Positions 16,179 through 24,599 of a stretch of 33,691 nt of DNA are shown one piece after another. The notes beneath the pieces were generated by a model that saw nothing but the letters and a program-made list of their open reading frames with translations, searched no databases and had not been told where the DNA came from. Made by a program: the position numbers and the translations under genes. Source of the stretch: an uncultured Croceicoccus sp. (GTDB lineage: Bacteria > Pseudomonadota > Alphaproteobacteria > Sphingomonadales > Sphingomonadaceae). Position 1 is the stretch's first letter. Each line of letters starts with the position of its first letter. Where the stretch lies: assembly GCF_947496385.1 (NCBI RefSeq), contig NZ_CANMCP010000015.1, positions 1 through 33,691 on the forward strand, read 5' to 3'.

Positions 16179-17384
16179 TCAGGAAGCCGGCTTGGTGTCG
16201 GCCAGCAAGTGGCTTTCGAGTTGATCGTAATAGGTCGGAATGGTGTTCTCCATCCCGCCATAGGTCAGCTTGCCGAGGCCGCCTGACGCAAGCCCTTCAT
16301 GCGCGGTCTGCGAAGCGCGGAAATCTTCGTTTCCGAACACATCCAGAACCAGGTCATAGGAGCGCTTCGCGATGTCCTTGGCCTTGTCGGTCACAGGCTC
16401 CTCGGGCAGCAGCATGTAGTAATCGACCAGCGTGCGATCTGGCGCTCTGGGCATCAGCACCATCATCGAGATATAGTATGGACTGGTGATCAGGACCGCG
16501 TTCGGAAAAATCTGATAGGCATGGGTGACGGTCTTGTGGATGTTCTCATCCCGGTTCTCGATCATTTCCGGCTCGAACTGGACTTTGCCCGCGACCTTGC
16601 GCTGATGAGGGCCCAGCTTGCTGACGATGACGGGCATGTCCCTGAACAGGTCTCCGATCGAATCCCTGTGCAGCCGCGTCACGTGGTAACTTTCCATGAA
16701 AGGCTCGAGCACGAGCTTCCAGTTCGCCTTCAGATCGAAACGCTTTGTATCGTACAAATAGGCATCGGGTACGCCCAGATGCTGCATGTCTATGGCAAAG
16801 CCTTCGTCCATTCCGCTCCAGTCGGGATCGATCGCGCGATCGAGAACACCCCAGATGATCCCCGCATGCTCGCGCACCGGCAGCGTCGGCAGGTGGTATT
16901 CCGATTTGTCGAACTCTTCGAAAAGCTCGCTTCGCGCGGCGCCCAGCAGCTTTCCGTCCAGAGCGTAGGTCCAGCTGTGATAGGGGCACACAAGCCGGCT
17001 GAGCTTGTGGACCTTGCAATCCTCGATCAGCTTGGAGCCCTTATGCTGGCAAGCGTTGTAGTACAGTCCGATCTGGCCTTCCTTGTCCCGAACGACCAGT
17101 AGCGCCATGCCATAGCCATCGAAGGCGACGGCGGATCCGGGCTCGGGAAGGCGCGAAGAAGGCATGAGCGGCACCGGCAACCGGCGGAAAACGGAGCGTT
17201 GCTCGAGATCGAAATGCTTCTGATCGAGAAAGATGGAGGCCGGACGTGTCTTCTTTATCACCGGCTTCAGCCAGTCCGCGATCGGCACCGGTTCATGCCC
17301 CGCATCATGGGCAGGTATCTTGCGAATGTCCTCGATCTGGCTTGGGCTCAGATCGTTCAATGTTGGTTTCCTAGGTGTTCCCAT
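16179..17384 (-). CDS. Rieske non-heme iron oxygenase, alpha subunit
   Basis: This 401-aa oxygenase has an N-terminal Rieske domain with C112-x-H114 (ACQHKGS) and C133-x2-H136 (CPYHSW) as [2Fe-2S] ligands. The catalytic domain has NWKLVLEPFMESYHVTRLH, where His234 and His239 bind the mononuclear iron and Glu231 takes the place of the usual bridging Asp. A later acidic segment (NEDFRASQTAHEGL) probably supplies the third ligand. The family does dihydroxylation, monooxygenation or demethylation, and the substrate cannot be inferred. Of two ATGs, 17384 is preferred because GGAGGGG lies 6-12 nt before it. No ferredoxin, reductase or beta subunit gene is present in the window. It is the first gene of its operon and a predicted operator lies 72 bp upstream. 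Confidence 0.92.
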   Translation of the reverse strand: MGTPRKPTLNDLSPSQIEDIRKIPAHDAGHEPVPIADWLKPVIKKTRPASIFLDQKHFDLEQRSVFRRLPVPLMPSSRLPEPGSAVAFDGYGMALLVVRDKEGQIGLYYNACQHKGSKLIEDCKVHKLSRLVCPYHSWTYALDGKLLGAARSELFEEFDKSEYHLPTLPVREHAGIIWGVLDRAIDPDWSGMDEGFAIDMQHLGVPDAYLYDTKRFDLKANWKLVLEPFMESYHVTRLHRDSIGDLFRDMPVIVSKLGPHQRKVAGKVQFEPEMIENRDENIHKTVTHAYQIFPNAVLITSPYYISMMVLMPRAPDRTLVDYYMLLPEEPVTDKAKDIAKRSYDLVLDVFGNEDFRASQTAHEGLASGGLGKLTYGGMENTIPTYYDQLESHLLADTKPAS

Positions 17385-17455
17385 CGGGTTCCCCTCCATA
17401 TTCCGCGGTTATTCTTGAATTTATGGGCTATGGAATGGCGAAGATTGCGCACCAA

Positions 17456-17481
17456 TGTCAATCATTGAGAATAACATTCTC
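17456..17481 (-). promoter_or_regulatory. Predicted IclR-type operator plus -35 element (copy 2)
   Basis: Read on the minus strand, GAGAATGTTATTCTC (17481-17467) is followed after 5 nt by TTGACA (17461-17456). The Rieske gene begins 72 nt further on. The site lies in the divergent gap with the IclR gene, so it could serve both the catabolic operon and autoregulation. On the plus strand a separate TTGACC is present at 17502-17507 towards the IclR gene. No strong -10 is visible. Confidence 0.7.
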
Positions 17482-17539
17482 GATAGAAAATATATTGCGC
17501 ATTGACCGGAGTGGCGGACCGCAATAGCTCTCGCGCATC

Positions 17540-18298
17540 ATGTCCGCCCCATCAGAAAAACCAAAAGGCAAGCCGGTAGGAGCTGTGGTGCAGACCATCA
17601 GGCTTCTGCGAGCCTTGTCGGAATCAGACGCCCCGTTGGGCGTGAGCGCCGCAGCGCGCGCGGCCGGGATCAACACCTCCACGGCATTCAATGTTTTGCG
17701 CACTCTGACAGCCGAAACTTTGACGGTGTTTGACGAGCCGACGAAAACATATTCGCTTGGGCCGGGCTTGCTTGATCTGTGCGGCGCCTTGCGGCAACCG
17801 AGCCTTGCCGAGAAGATACGTGCGGAGCTGCCCGAACTCGCGGCGAAAACCGGCCGGCTGATCGCGCTCTGGGAAGTCATGGGGACGCGGCTTATCCTGC
17901 TCGATCGCGCGCAGAGCGATCGTCCCGTTCGTCTCGACCTTGATCTCACGCAGCGCATGCCGCGTTATCTTGGTGCTGTGGGCCGTGCTGCCGCAGCGGC
18001 GGATGGTCTTGGAAAGGCTGCGTTGAAAAAGGAATTCGGCAAGCTTCGCTGGGCAGGCGACATTTCCCCGGCGGATTACGTTGAAAGCGTCGAACTTGCC
18101 CGACAGCAGGGTTACGGCGTTGATCGTGGGGCCCTTTACGAAGGTATTGTCGCAATTGCCTCGGTAGTGACGGATACAGAAGGCAAGCCCGTGCTTGGCC
18201 TGTCTGCGATCGAATTCGCCGAGCGGCTGAACGAGGACGATATAGCTGCGACCGGCAAGATGCTCGCCGACGTTACGCGGCATTATTCCGCCGACTGA
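17540..18298 (+). CDS. IclR-family transcriptional regulator (first)
   Basis: This 252-aa protein has an N-terminal winged helix-turn-helix (about residues 14-65; VSAAARAAGINTSTAFNVLRTL is the HTH core) and the C-terminal IclR effector domain (TGRLIALWEVMGTRLILLDRA, YLGAVGRAAAAADGL, QGYGVDRGALYEGIVAIASVV). These regulators bind palindromic sites and respond to small aromatic or carboxylic ligands. It is divergent from the Rieske/ALDH operon, with a GAGAAT-N3-ATTCTC dyad between them, so that operon is its likely target. It is clearly paralogous to the second IclR at 22269-23045 along its whole length. Its last 16 bp overlap the convergent ALDH gene end. No good ribosome site is seen before the ATG. 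Confidence 0.9.
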   Translation: MSAPSEKPKGKPVGAVVQTIRLLRALSESDAPLGVSAAARAAGINTSTAFNVLRTLTAETLTVFDEPTKTYSLGPGLLDLCGALRQPSLAEKIRAELPELAAKTGRLIALWEVMGTRLILLDRAQSDRPVRLDLDLTQRMPRYLGAVGRAAAAADGLGKAALKKEFGKLRWAGDISPADYVESVELARQQGYGVDRGALYEGIVAIASVVTDTEGKPVLGLSAIEFAERLNEDDIAATGKMLADVTRHYSAD

Positions 18299-19776
18299 AC
18301 CGCGGCGGTCGGCGGCGCATCAAGCAGAAGCGTTTTTGTTTCGAGAAAACTGCGCAGTCCCTGCTCCCCGCCTTCGCGTCCGATGCCTGATTGCTTGAAA
18401 CCGCCAAAGCCAATGGAAAAGTCCAGTTTCAGCCCGTTCTGGCTCATCGTGCCTGTTCGGACCTGTCGCATGATACGATAGGCGCGTTCCGCATCGTTGG
18501 TGAATACGGCGCCGGCCAGGCCGAAGTCGCTGTCGTTCGCGATACGCAAAGCGTGATCCTCATCGTCAGCCGGAATGACCGAGAGAACAGGGCCGAAAAT
18601 CTCTTCGCGCGCGATAGCCGCCGAATTGTCCACATTGCCGAAAACGGTCGGTTCCACATACCATCCGCGGTCGACGTGGCCCGGTCTACCACCCCCTGTG
18701 GCGGGAGCATACCCATCCTTGATGGCTCGTGCGATATGGCCTTCCACCTGTTCGCGCTGCCGCCGGGTTGCAAGGGGCCCCATGCCGGTAGAGCGATCAA
18801 AAGGATCGCCCACCTTCACGCTCGCCATCTGACTGGCAAGAGCGTCCACGAAATCATCGTGGCGACCGCGAGGAACGATGAGCCGTGTAAGCGACGCGCA
18901 CACCTGTCCCGTAAGAGCGCAGGCGCGCATGCCAAGCGTTTCGGCTGCTTTTGCGAAGTCATAATCCTCGCAGATGATGGCGGCTGATTTCCCGCCGAGC
19001 TCCAGGGTCTGGCGCCCAATTCGTCCGCCCATGATCGACCCGATCTTTCGTCCAGCCGCGGTCGAGCCTGTGAAGGCAATCTTGTCCACCCGAGGATCGC
19101 GCACCAGTTTTTCCGACGCTTCTCGATTGGCGGTAAGCACGTTGATCACGCCGGCTGGCAAACCGATTTTATCCGCGATTTCGGCCATCAGCAGCGCATG
19201 GCCAGGCGCCTCGGGAGAAGCTTTGATGATGACGGTACAACCTGCGAGCAGCGCAGGCGCAACCTTGTGCGCGATAAGGGAAATCGGGCCATTCCAAGGT
19301 ATGATCGCGCCGACGACGCCAACCGGCTCGTGCGCGATGAAGGCTGCATCGGCCATGGCGCTGCTTTTCGGTTCCAGAAACGCGAAGCTGTGCGCCAATT
19401 CGGCGTAAGCGCGGTAAATGTCTCCGATCGATCCGGCAAAAGCCTCCGCGAGTTGATGCGTGATGCCCATCTCGTTTGGCCAGATCGCAGCGACGTCGGC
19501 TGCGCGTGCGTCGATTTCGCGTGCGATCAACATCAGGTAATCGGCGCGATCTTCGGGAGAGAGGCGAGGCCAGGGCCCATCGTCAAACGCTGAGCGCGCC
19601 GCGCCGATAGCGTGATCGATATCGTCGACGCCGGCCTCCGCCACCTCGCAATAAGGCATTTCCGTCGCGGGAGAGATCACGGTGATGCGCCCTCCTTGCC
19701 GCGGCGCGATCCATTCGCCGTTGATGTAGAGCATGTCGGGCCGCGCGAGAGGGTGACGATCGAAATGCATTGTCAT
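18283..19776 (-). CDS. Aldehyde dehydrogenase (NAD(P)+), P450-linked
   Basis: This 497-aa ALDH has IPWNGPISLIAHKVAPALLAGC, AFTGSTAAGRKIG, LELGGKSAAII (Glu base), ALTGQVCASLTR (nucleophile Cys) and EEIFGPVLSV. It is the last gene of the minus-strand run that contains the P450 and aldo/keto reductase, 54 bp after the latter, so it probably oxidises the aldehyde made in that branch. Two ATGs are close together (19776 and 19770); AAGGA lies closer to ideal spacing for the second. Its 3' end overlaps that of the convergent IclR gene by 16 bp, so transcripts of the two genes collide. It is more like general or betaine-type ALDHs than the succinate-semialdehyde type at 26256-27692. Confidence 0.9.
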   Translation of the reverse strand: MTMHFDRHPLARPDMLYINGEWIAPRQGGRITVISPATEMPYCEVAEAGVDDIDHAIGAARSAFDDGPWPRLSPEDRADYLMLIAREIDARAADVAAIWPNEMGITHQLAEAFAGSIGDIYRAYAELAHSFAFLEPKSSAMADAAFIAHEPVGVVGAIIPWNGPISLIAHKVAPALLAGCTVIIKASPEAPGHALLMAEIADKIGLPAGVINVLTANREASEKLVRDPRVDKIAFTGSTAAGRKIGSIMGGRIGRQTLELGGKSAAIICEDYDFAKAAETLGMRACALTGQVCASLTRLIVPRGRHDDFVDALASQMASVKVGDPFDRSTGMGPLATRRQREQVEGHIARAIKDGYAPATGGGRPGHVDRGWYVEPTVFGNVDNSAAIAREEIFGPVLSVIPADDEDHALRIANDSDFGLAGAVFTNDAERAYRIMRQVRTGTMSQNGLKLDFSIGFGGFKQSGIGREGGEQGLRSFLETKTLLLDAPPTAAVQSAE

Positions 19777-19830
19777 GTCCTTGCCATGGTATCGACCAAG
19801 CCTGTGTTGAGCGAGCCGGGGATCGCGCGC

Positions 19831-20907
19831 TCACTCATCACGGCCAGCGCGACGATCGCGCGCCTCCACCACGGCGTCACCGAACAGTCGCTCCTGCACG
19901 CGTGCAGCCAGAAGGCCGTGCGGAAAGCCAAGATCGATGGCGCTCACCTCGTCCAGACGGGTGAGCACGTCGGCTGTGAGTTCTACCTCAAGAGCGCCGA
20001 GGTTCTCACGCATCTGATCTACGGTCCGCGCGCCAATCACCGGCGCCGTTATGGCTTCATCACGCATCGTCCAAGCCAGAGCGATCTGCGCAGGCGTGTG
20101 ACCCAGCTCTTCGGAAATTTCGCTTACCACTTCCGCGATGGCAAAGGAGCGTTCGGTAAGCCGCTTGCTACTGCGGTTAATCTGGCCGCGCCCTGTTAGC
20201 GCATCCGCATCCTTGTCCAATTGCCTGCGCGAGTATTTTCCCGTCAGGACCCCGCCCGCGAGCGGCGACCACGGGAGCACCCCGATGCCGAGTTTGCGAC
20301 ACATGGGGATCACATCCCGCTCCGCCGTTCTTTCGAGAAGATTGTATCCGGCCTGGTATCCTGCGAACCTTGTCCAGCCGCGCAGTTCCGCAATGGCCTG
20401 CATCCGGCTCGCCTCCCAGGCTGGAGTGTCCGAAAGGGCGATGTATTGCACCTTTCCGGCGCGGATAAGATCGTCGAATGCGCGCAGGATTTCATCCGCC
20501 GGAGTGCGGAAATCCCACATGTGCAGATAGAGCAGATCGATGTGATCGGTCCCAAGAGAGCGTAAACTGGCTTCGACAGATCGGATCATGGAAAGGCGGT
20601 GATTGCCGCCCGAATTCGGGTCGCCTTTCTTCCGCGCCACCGCGTATTTCGTGCCGACGACCATAGTGTCGCGCCGATCCTTGAGCCAGCGCCCTACGAG
20701 ACGCTCACTCTCCCCGTCGCCGTAGGTATTTGCGGTATCGATGAAATTTCCGCCCGCCTCGGCATAGGCGGAGAGCATGGTCTCGGTCTCGCTCTCCTCG
20801 GCTCGCCAGTCTGCAGCAGCACCGAAAGTCATGGTGCCAAGGCAGAGCGGCGATACGCGAAGTCCGGAATGCCCGAGCAGGCGGTAATGATCCAGGCGGG
20901 TCGACAT
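19831..20907 (-). CDS. Aldo/keto reductase
   Basis: From the ATG at 20907 this is a 358-aa AKR of the YajO/Tas-like type with the (beta/alpha)8 signature residues: Asp in FIDTANTYGDGESERLVG, Tyr in the same block, Lys in VGTKYA and His in DLLYLHMWD. It reduces carbonyls or oxidises alcohols with NADP(H). The open frame reaches further upstream, but MSTRLDHYRLLGHSGLRVSPLCLGTM is the natural N-terminus and the ATG lies just 11 nt after the P450 stop. The gene is therefore coupled to the P450 and may oxidise the hydroxylated product or reduce a ketone in that pathway. Confidence 0.9.
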   Translation of the reverse strand: MSTRLDHYRLLGHSGLRVSPLCLGTMTFGAAADWRAEESETETMLSAYAEAGGNFIDTANTYGDGESERLVGRWLKDRRDTMVVGTKYAVARKKGDPNSGGNHRLSMIRSVEASLRSLGTDHIDLLYLHMWDFRTPADEILRAFDDLIRAGKVQYIALSDTPAWEASRMQAIAELRGWTRFAGYQAGYNLLERTAERDVIPMCRKLGIGVLPWSPLAGGVLTGKYSRRQLDKDADALTGRGQINRSSKRLTERSFAIAEVVSEISEELGHTPAQIALAWTMRDEAITAPVIGARTVDQMRENLGALEVELTADVLTRLDEVSAIDLGFPHGLLAARVQERLFGDAVVEARDRRAGRDE

Positions 20908-20918
20908 GATCGACTTAC

Positions 20919-22148
20919 TCACGCTTTTCCCGGAACTTCCCATTCCAGCGGCAGGCTTTCCAGCGACATCACCACGCCCGCGCGCCAATCTTCCTCGAAA
21001 CCGGATTTCACGCGAAAGCGAGGAATGCGAGTCAGGAATTCTTCGATGAAAATTCGCACCTCCGCACGCGCCATCCAATGCCCCAGACACAGATGCGGCC
21101 CGGTCGAGAAGCCGACATGCTTGCGCCCCTTGCGATCAATGTCGAACTCGGTGGGATTGTCATTCACCTCCGGATCGAGCCCGGCGAGCGTCATGGGTGC
21201 GACGATCATTTCACCGGCTTTCAAATGAGCGCCGGCGAGTTCCATGTCCTTGCGGATCAGGCGGACCCCATTGGTGACAGGGAAGCGACGCATGCTCTCG
21301 TCGAAGAAATCCTTGATATCATCAGGATTCTCCCGGAGCCGGTCTTGGAGAGCGGGATTGTGCGCCAGATGGTTGAAACCGAAGGTCAGGGCATTCGCCA
21401 CCGTATCGAGACCCGCCACGAACAGAAGGAAGCCGATCGAGAGAAGCTCGTCCTCCGTCAGCGGTCGTCCGTCAATTTCCTCGTTCACGAGCTTCGTAAA
21501 GAGGTCATCCTGCGGGTTTTCGCGGCGATCGTCGAAAACAGCCTTCAATTCCGAGAGCATCTTGCGCTGCAATTCAATGCGGCGCTCCCTGGTTATCTGG
21601 CCGAAGAATTCGGTCACCAGATTGCGGAACTCGACATAGCGGTCCAGCGGCAGGCCCGCCATCTCCATGAAGATCGTCACGGGGTAAAGCGCGCCCAGTT
21701 CGGTGGCGAAATCGCACGCGCCTCGATCCTGCACCTTGCCAATCAATTCCTTCGACCAATGATGCATTTTGTCCTCGAGGCCGGCGATCACCTTCGGGGT
21801 AAAGTGCTTCATCAGCATCTTGCGGTAGGGGGTGTGCGCTGGCGGATCCAGGTTGATGGGGATGGCCCGGATCGGGCTCTCGGTCTTGGGTACTTCGATC
21901 TCGTTGTTCGAGAAACTCTCGTGCTCGCTAATGACCTGAGTCACCAACTCGTAATTCGTCACCAGCCAGTGCCCGCCATTGTGCGGGGTATAGAAAATTT
22001 CGGGAGCCTCCCGCGCCATCTCGAAATATCCGAGATGAGGATTTTTCAGCAGACGTTCGTCTTGATAGATGTCGAACTCGTAAACCTGATCTGCACGCAC
22101 ATGCGCCGGGATTTCGACCTTCTGCCCGCTTGCTCCACCACCTGACAC
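20919..22148 (-). CDS. Cytochrome P450, CYP101-like
   Basis: This 409-aa class I bacterial P450 has the I-helix oxygen-activation motif AGLDTV (Asp248, Thr249), the ExxR motif at Glu284-Arg287 and the heme loop FSTGPHLCLG with thiolate Cys354. Segments such as HNGGHWLVT, FVAGLDTVANAL, EEFLTRIP and VVMSLESLPLEW align readily with P450cam (CYP101A1), so a CYP101-type relation is likely; members oxidise monoterpenoids and norisoprenoids. It starts at a GTG (22148) with GGAGAG about 8 nt upstream. No ferredoxin or ferredoxin reductase gene lies in the window, so electrons must come from proteins encoded elsewhere. It heads a P450-AKR-ALDH block and has its own operator-promoter module upstream, although it also lies downstream of the second IclR gene. 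Confidence 0.93.
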   Translation of the reverse strand: MSGGGASGQKVEIPAHVRADQVYEFDIYQDERLLKNPHLGYFEMAREAPEIFYTPHNGGHWLVTNYELVTQVISEHESFSNNEIEVPKTESPIRAIPINLDPPAHTPYRKMLMKHFTPKVIAGLEDKMHHWSKELIGKVQDRGACDFATELGALYPVTIFMEMAGLPLDRYVEFRNLVTEFFGQITRERRIELQRKMLSELKAVFDDRRENPQDDLFTKLVNEEIDGRPLTEDELLSIGFLLFVAGLDTVANALTFGFNHLAHNPALQDRLRENPDDIKDFFDESMRRFPVTNGVRLIRKDMELAGAHLKAGEMIVAPMTLAGLDPEVNDNPTEFDIDRKGRKHVGFSTGPHLCLGHWMARAEVRIFIEEFLTRIPRFRVKSGFEEDWRAGVVMSLESLPLEWEVPGKA

Positions 22149-22243
22149 TGCTTTCTCTCCAATCGCTTGCTCTTGGTGCCGCGTGAAAATCGGCGGCCCG
22201 TAGCCTATGTTTTGATGGTCAGAATCACAGTGTGGAAGCGATC

Positions 22244-22269
22244 CGTCAATATTTGAGAATAATATTCTC
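22244..22269 (-). promoter_or_regulatory. Predicted IclR-type operator plus -35 element (copy 3)
   Basis: On the minus strand GAGAATATTATTCTC (22269-22255) is followed after 5 nt by TTGACG (22249-22244), 95 nt before the P450 GTG. Its first base is the last base of the IclR stop codon (TAG), so operator and gene end overlap. GATTCT 17 nt after the -35 box is a weak -10 candidate. The site gives the P450-AKR-ALDH block its own control within the longer run of genes. Confidence 0.7.
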
Positions 22270-23045
22270 TATTCCGAATTATCGGAAGGAAATCCCGAGA
22301 AGCGAATGGCAAGCTCTCGCAAGTCCTTGCCCAGTTCCTTCAGTCGCTCCCGATCCAGCCTGTGCGCGATGTCGCTGGCGGTCAGGCCGTGGGTAACCGT
22401 CCCGTCGCTGTCCACGATCACGGCAGCCACCGTAACGATGCCCGGATGCAAAGCACCCTCGTCAATCGCGTATCCGGCCTCGCGCGCCATCTGCACCTCG
22501 GCGATGTAGCGCTCGCCATCGAGCGGTCCGTCCCAGCGGATTTCATCGAAGCCATCTCGAAGCTTTTCGTCGGATAGACCTTGGGCCGCAGCCCAGGCGC
22601 GCCCCACCGCCCCGGCAAACGCAGGCAGTTTCTGATGGATCTGCATGTCGAGCCGCACCGGGCTTTTTGCCACGGCCCGCTCGACCAGTTGCATCCTGCC
22701 ATTGGTCGATTGCCAAAGGCCCACAAGGCAAGTCGTCCTGTCGGCGATGCGCTGCAGATCGCCGACCATTTCCTGCTCCAGGGATCGCGCCGCCATACCG
22801 CCGCATATTTCGAGCAAGCCGCGTGACAGGGCGTAGGTTTTGGTACGCTCGTCGAATGTTACCGCGTTTTCAAAAACAAGCGTTCGCAAGATATTGAACG
22901 CAGTCGACGGATTGACATCGGCGGCCCTGGCCAGAGCCGTCACGCCGCGTGGTGGGTCCGCTCGGGCAAGTATCCGCAAAAGGGCGAATGCCTGCGTCAC
23001 GGCACCCACCCTTTTGGCCAACTTCCCTGTCTTTGCGCCGTCCAT
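22269..23045 (-). CDS. IclR-family transcriptional regulator (second)
   Basis: This 258-aa protein has an N-terminal winged HTH (VTALARAADVNPSTAFNILRTL) and a C-terminal ligand-binding IclR domain (TTCLVGLWQSTNGRMQLVERA, FAGAVGRAWAAAQGL, AGYAIDEGALHPGIVTVAAVI). It is paralogous to the regulator at 17540-18298, with which it shares long stretches of the recognition helix region (NPSTAFNILRTL against NTSTAFNVLRTL). The two may therefore read the same or very similar operators. It lies 20 bp after the AMP-forming ligase gene in the same direction, an unusual place for a regulator: it would be made with the pathway it may control, and its stop codon abuts the P450 operator. Confidence 0.9.
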   Translation of the reverse strand: MDGAKTGKLAKRVGAVTQAFALLRILARADPPRGVTALARAADVNPSTAFNILRTLVFENAVTFDERTKTYALSRGLLEICGGMAARSLEQEMVGDLQRIADRTTCLVGLWQSTNGRMQLVERAVAKSPVRLDMQIHQKLPAFAGAVGRAWAAAQGLSDEKLRDGFDEIRWDGPLDGERYIAEVQMAREAGYAIDEGALHPGIVTVAAVIVDSDGTVTHGLTASDIAHRLDRERLKELGKDLRELAIRFSGFPSDNSE

Positions 23046-23065
23046 CCCGACCCTTTCGTCAGCTT

Positions 23066-24598
23066 TTATCCGATGCCGGACCTTAGTCTGTCGCGTCTGT
23101 TGGAAACGGCGGCATAGGTTCGCTTGAGTTGTTGTCGATCGACTTTTTCATTTGCAAGCCGCGGGAGCGGTTTATCCGTTAATTCCACATATCGCGGCAG
23201 CTTGTATCCTGCCATCCTTTCCGCGCACCAATCGAACAATTCCTGTTCTTCCAGCGCAGCATTGCAACGCGCGCAGGCGAAAATTGCTTCTGCGTAATCG
23301 GCATCCTGCACGCCGAAAACGGCGACCTCGGCAATGGCGGGATGCTGCGAGATGATGCCTTCGATCTCGGCGGGAGAAACGTTGAAGCCGCCAGACTTGA
23401 TCATCTCTTTCGACCTGTCGATGAAATGGAAATATCCTTCCTCATCGACCATGCCGATATCGCCTGTATGCATCCATCCGTCCTGCAATGCAGCGGATGT
23501 CTCTTCGGGCTTGTTCCAGTATGCTTTCATCAAACCCGGTCCGGTGAGCAGGATATGCCCCGCTTCGCCAGGATCGCATGGGCTCCCGTCGTCACGCTGA
23601 ATGCGGAAGCGCGACAGAGCGAGGCCGCGGCCGCAACTGTCGGGCCGGGCACGTGCTTCCGCTTCGCTGGCGATGATGGCACCTCCGCCAACCTCGGACA
23701 TGCCGTAGAGCTGGCGCAGGGCGATGCCTTTTTCCATCCAGCGCGCGAGCGTTTCCCTGGTGGGTGTGGCGCCGCCGATGCGGGCGAAAGTCAAATGCGA
23801 TAGATCCGCATCGGCGAATTGAGGCAGATCGGCCAATTGATCATAGATCATGGGCACGCCAATGAAGAATGTGATCCGCTCCTGAGCGAGCAGTCGCAAA
23901 TTTTTCTCGGCCGAGTATTTCTGCGTGAAATACAGCGTTCCGCCGACCATGGTCGTGAACATCTGGCCCCAGGGCAGTCCGGGCGACGAATGAAGACCGA
24001 AGGGCATCAGTGATCGGGTTTCGGCGCCGATGCGATTGTCGAGCAGCAGCATCTCGGTGAACTTCAGGAGATAACTCCCGTGCGTCATCATGGCTCCCTT
24101 GGGCCGGGAGGTGGAGCCGCTGGTGAAAATGATCATCGCCACATCTTCGCTCTCCCGGCGGACCTGCTGCCATCCGTCGGTGGCGCCGCCGCGAAATTGC
24201 GAGACATGGTCGATGGGCATGATGGTTGCGGTCACGCCCGCTTTCACCATTCGCTCGGCGCGCTCGGAATCCGCGATTATCAGGCGCGGATCACTGTCCG
24301 AGGCGAGGTAGTGGAGTTCCAGTCCCACAAGCCGGTCATTGAATGGCACGATGATGCCGCCGGACTTGGCAATGGCAAAGGCGCTGGCGATCCATTCCAG
24401 CGAGTTGGCTGCTGCAATTGCTACGCGGTCTCCCGGCCGGACGTCCTGGCTCTGCAAATGCTCCGCCAGACCGTCGCTCCATTTGGCGAGCTCGCCGTAG
24501 GTGAGGGCATCCTCCCCGTCGAACGAGAAGGCCATTTTTTCAGGGGTGCGCCTCGCCCAGTAGTCCAGCCCGTCATGTATCAATCCCATCTGGCTCAT
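23066..24598 (-). CDS. AMP-forming acyl-CoA ligase
   Basis: This 510-aa adenylate-forming (ANL) enzyme has the ATP loop IIFTSGSTSRPKG (about residues 156-168), LYGMSEVG, the hinge region GWMHTGDIGM and DRSKEMIKSGGFNVSPAEIE, and a C-terminal catalytic Lys at about 485 in LPRLANEKVDR (families usually show GK rather than EK there). It activates a carboxylic acid through an acyl-AMP to the CoA thioester. Its start is separated by one base from the stop of the SCP2-thiolase-like gene, so it is cotranscribed. It would supply the CoA ester for the neighbouring thiolase-like/DUF35 pair. Substrate chain or ring size cannot be told. Confidence 0.92.
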   Translation of the reverse strand: MSQMGLIHDGLDYWARRTPEKMAFSFDGEDALTYGELAKWSDGLAEHLQSQDVRPGDRVAIAAANSLEWIASAFAIAKSGGIIVPFNDRLVGLELHYLASDSDPRLIIADSERAERMVKAGVTATIMPIDHVSQFRGGATDGWQQVRRESEDVAMIIFTSGSTSRPKGAMMTHGSYLLKFTEMLLLDNRIGAETRSLMPFGLHSSPGLPWGQMFTTMVGGTLYFTQKYSAEKNLRLLAQERITFFIGVPMIYDQLADLPQFADADLSHLTFARIGGATPTRETLARWMEKGIALRQLYGMSEVGGGAIIASEAEARARPDSCGRGLALSRFRIQRDDGSPCDPGEAGHILLTGPGLMKAYWNKPEETSAALQDGWMHTGDIGMVDEEGYFHFIDRSKEMIKSGGFNVSPAEIEGIISQHPAIAEVAVFGVQDADYAEAIFACARCNAALEEQELFDWCAERMAGYKLPRYVELTDKPLPRLANEKVDRQQLKRTYAAVSNRRDRLRSGIG

Positions 24599-24599
24599 G

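Noticed and set aside
21078-22145. Plus-strand open frame (355 codons) over the P450
   Set aside because: It mirrors the P450 gene, and its translation has no family features; shadow frame.
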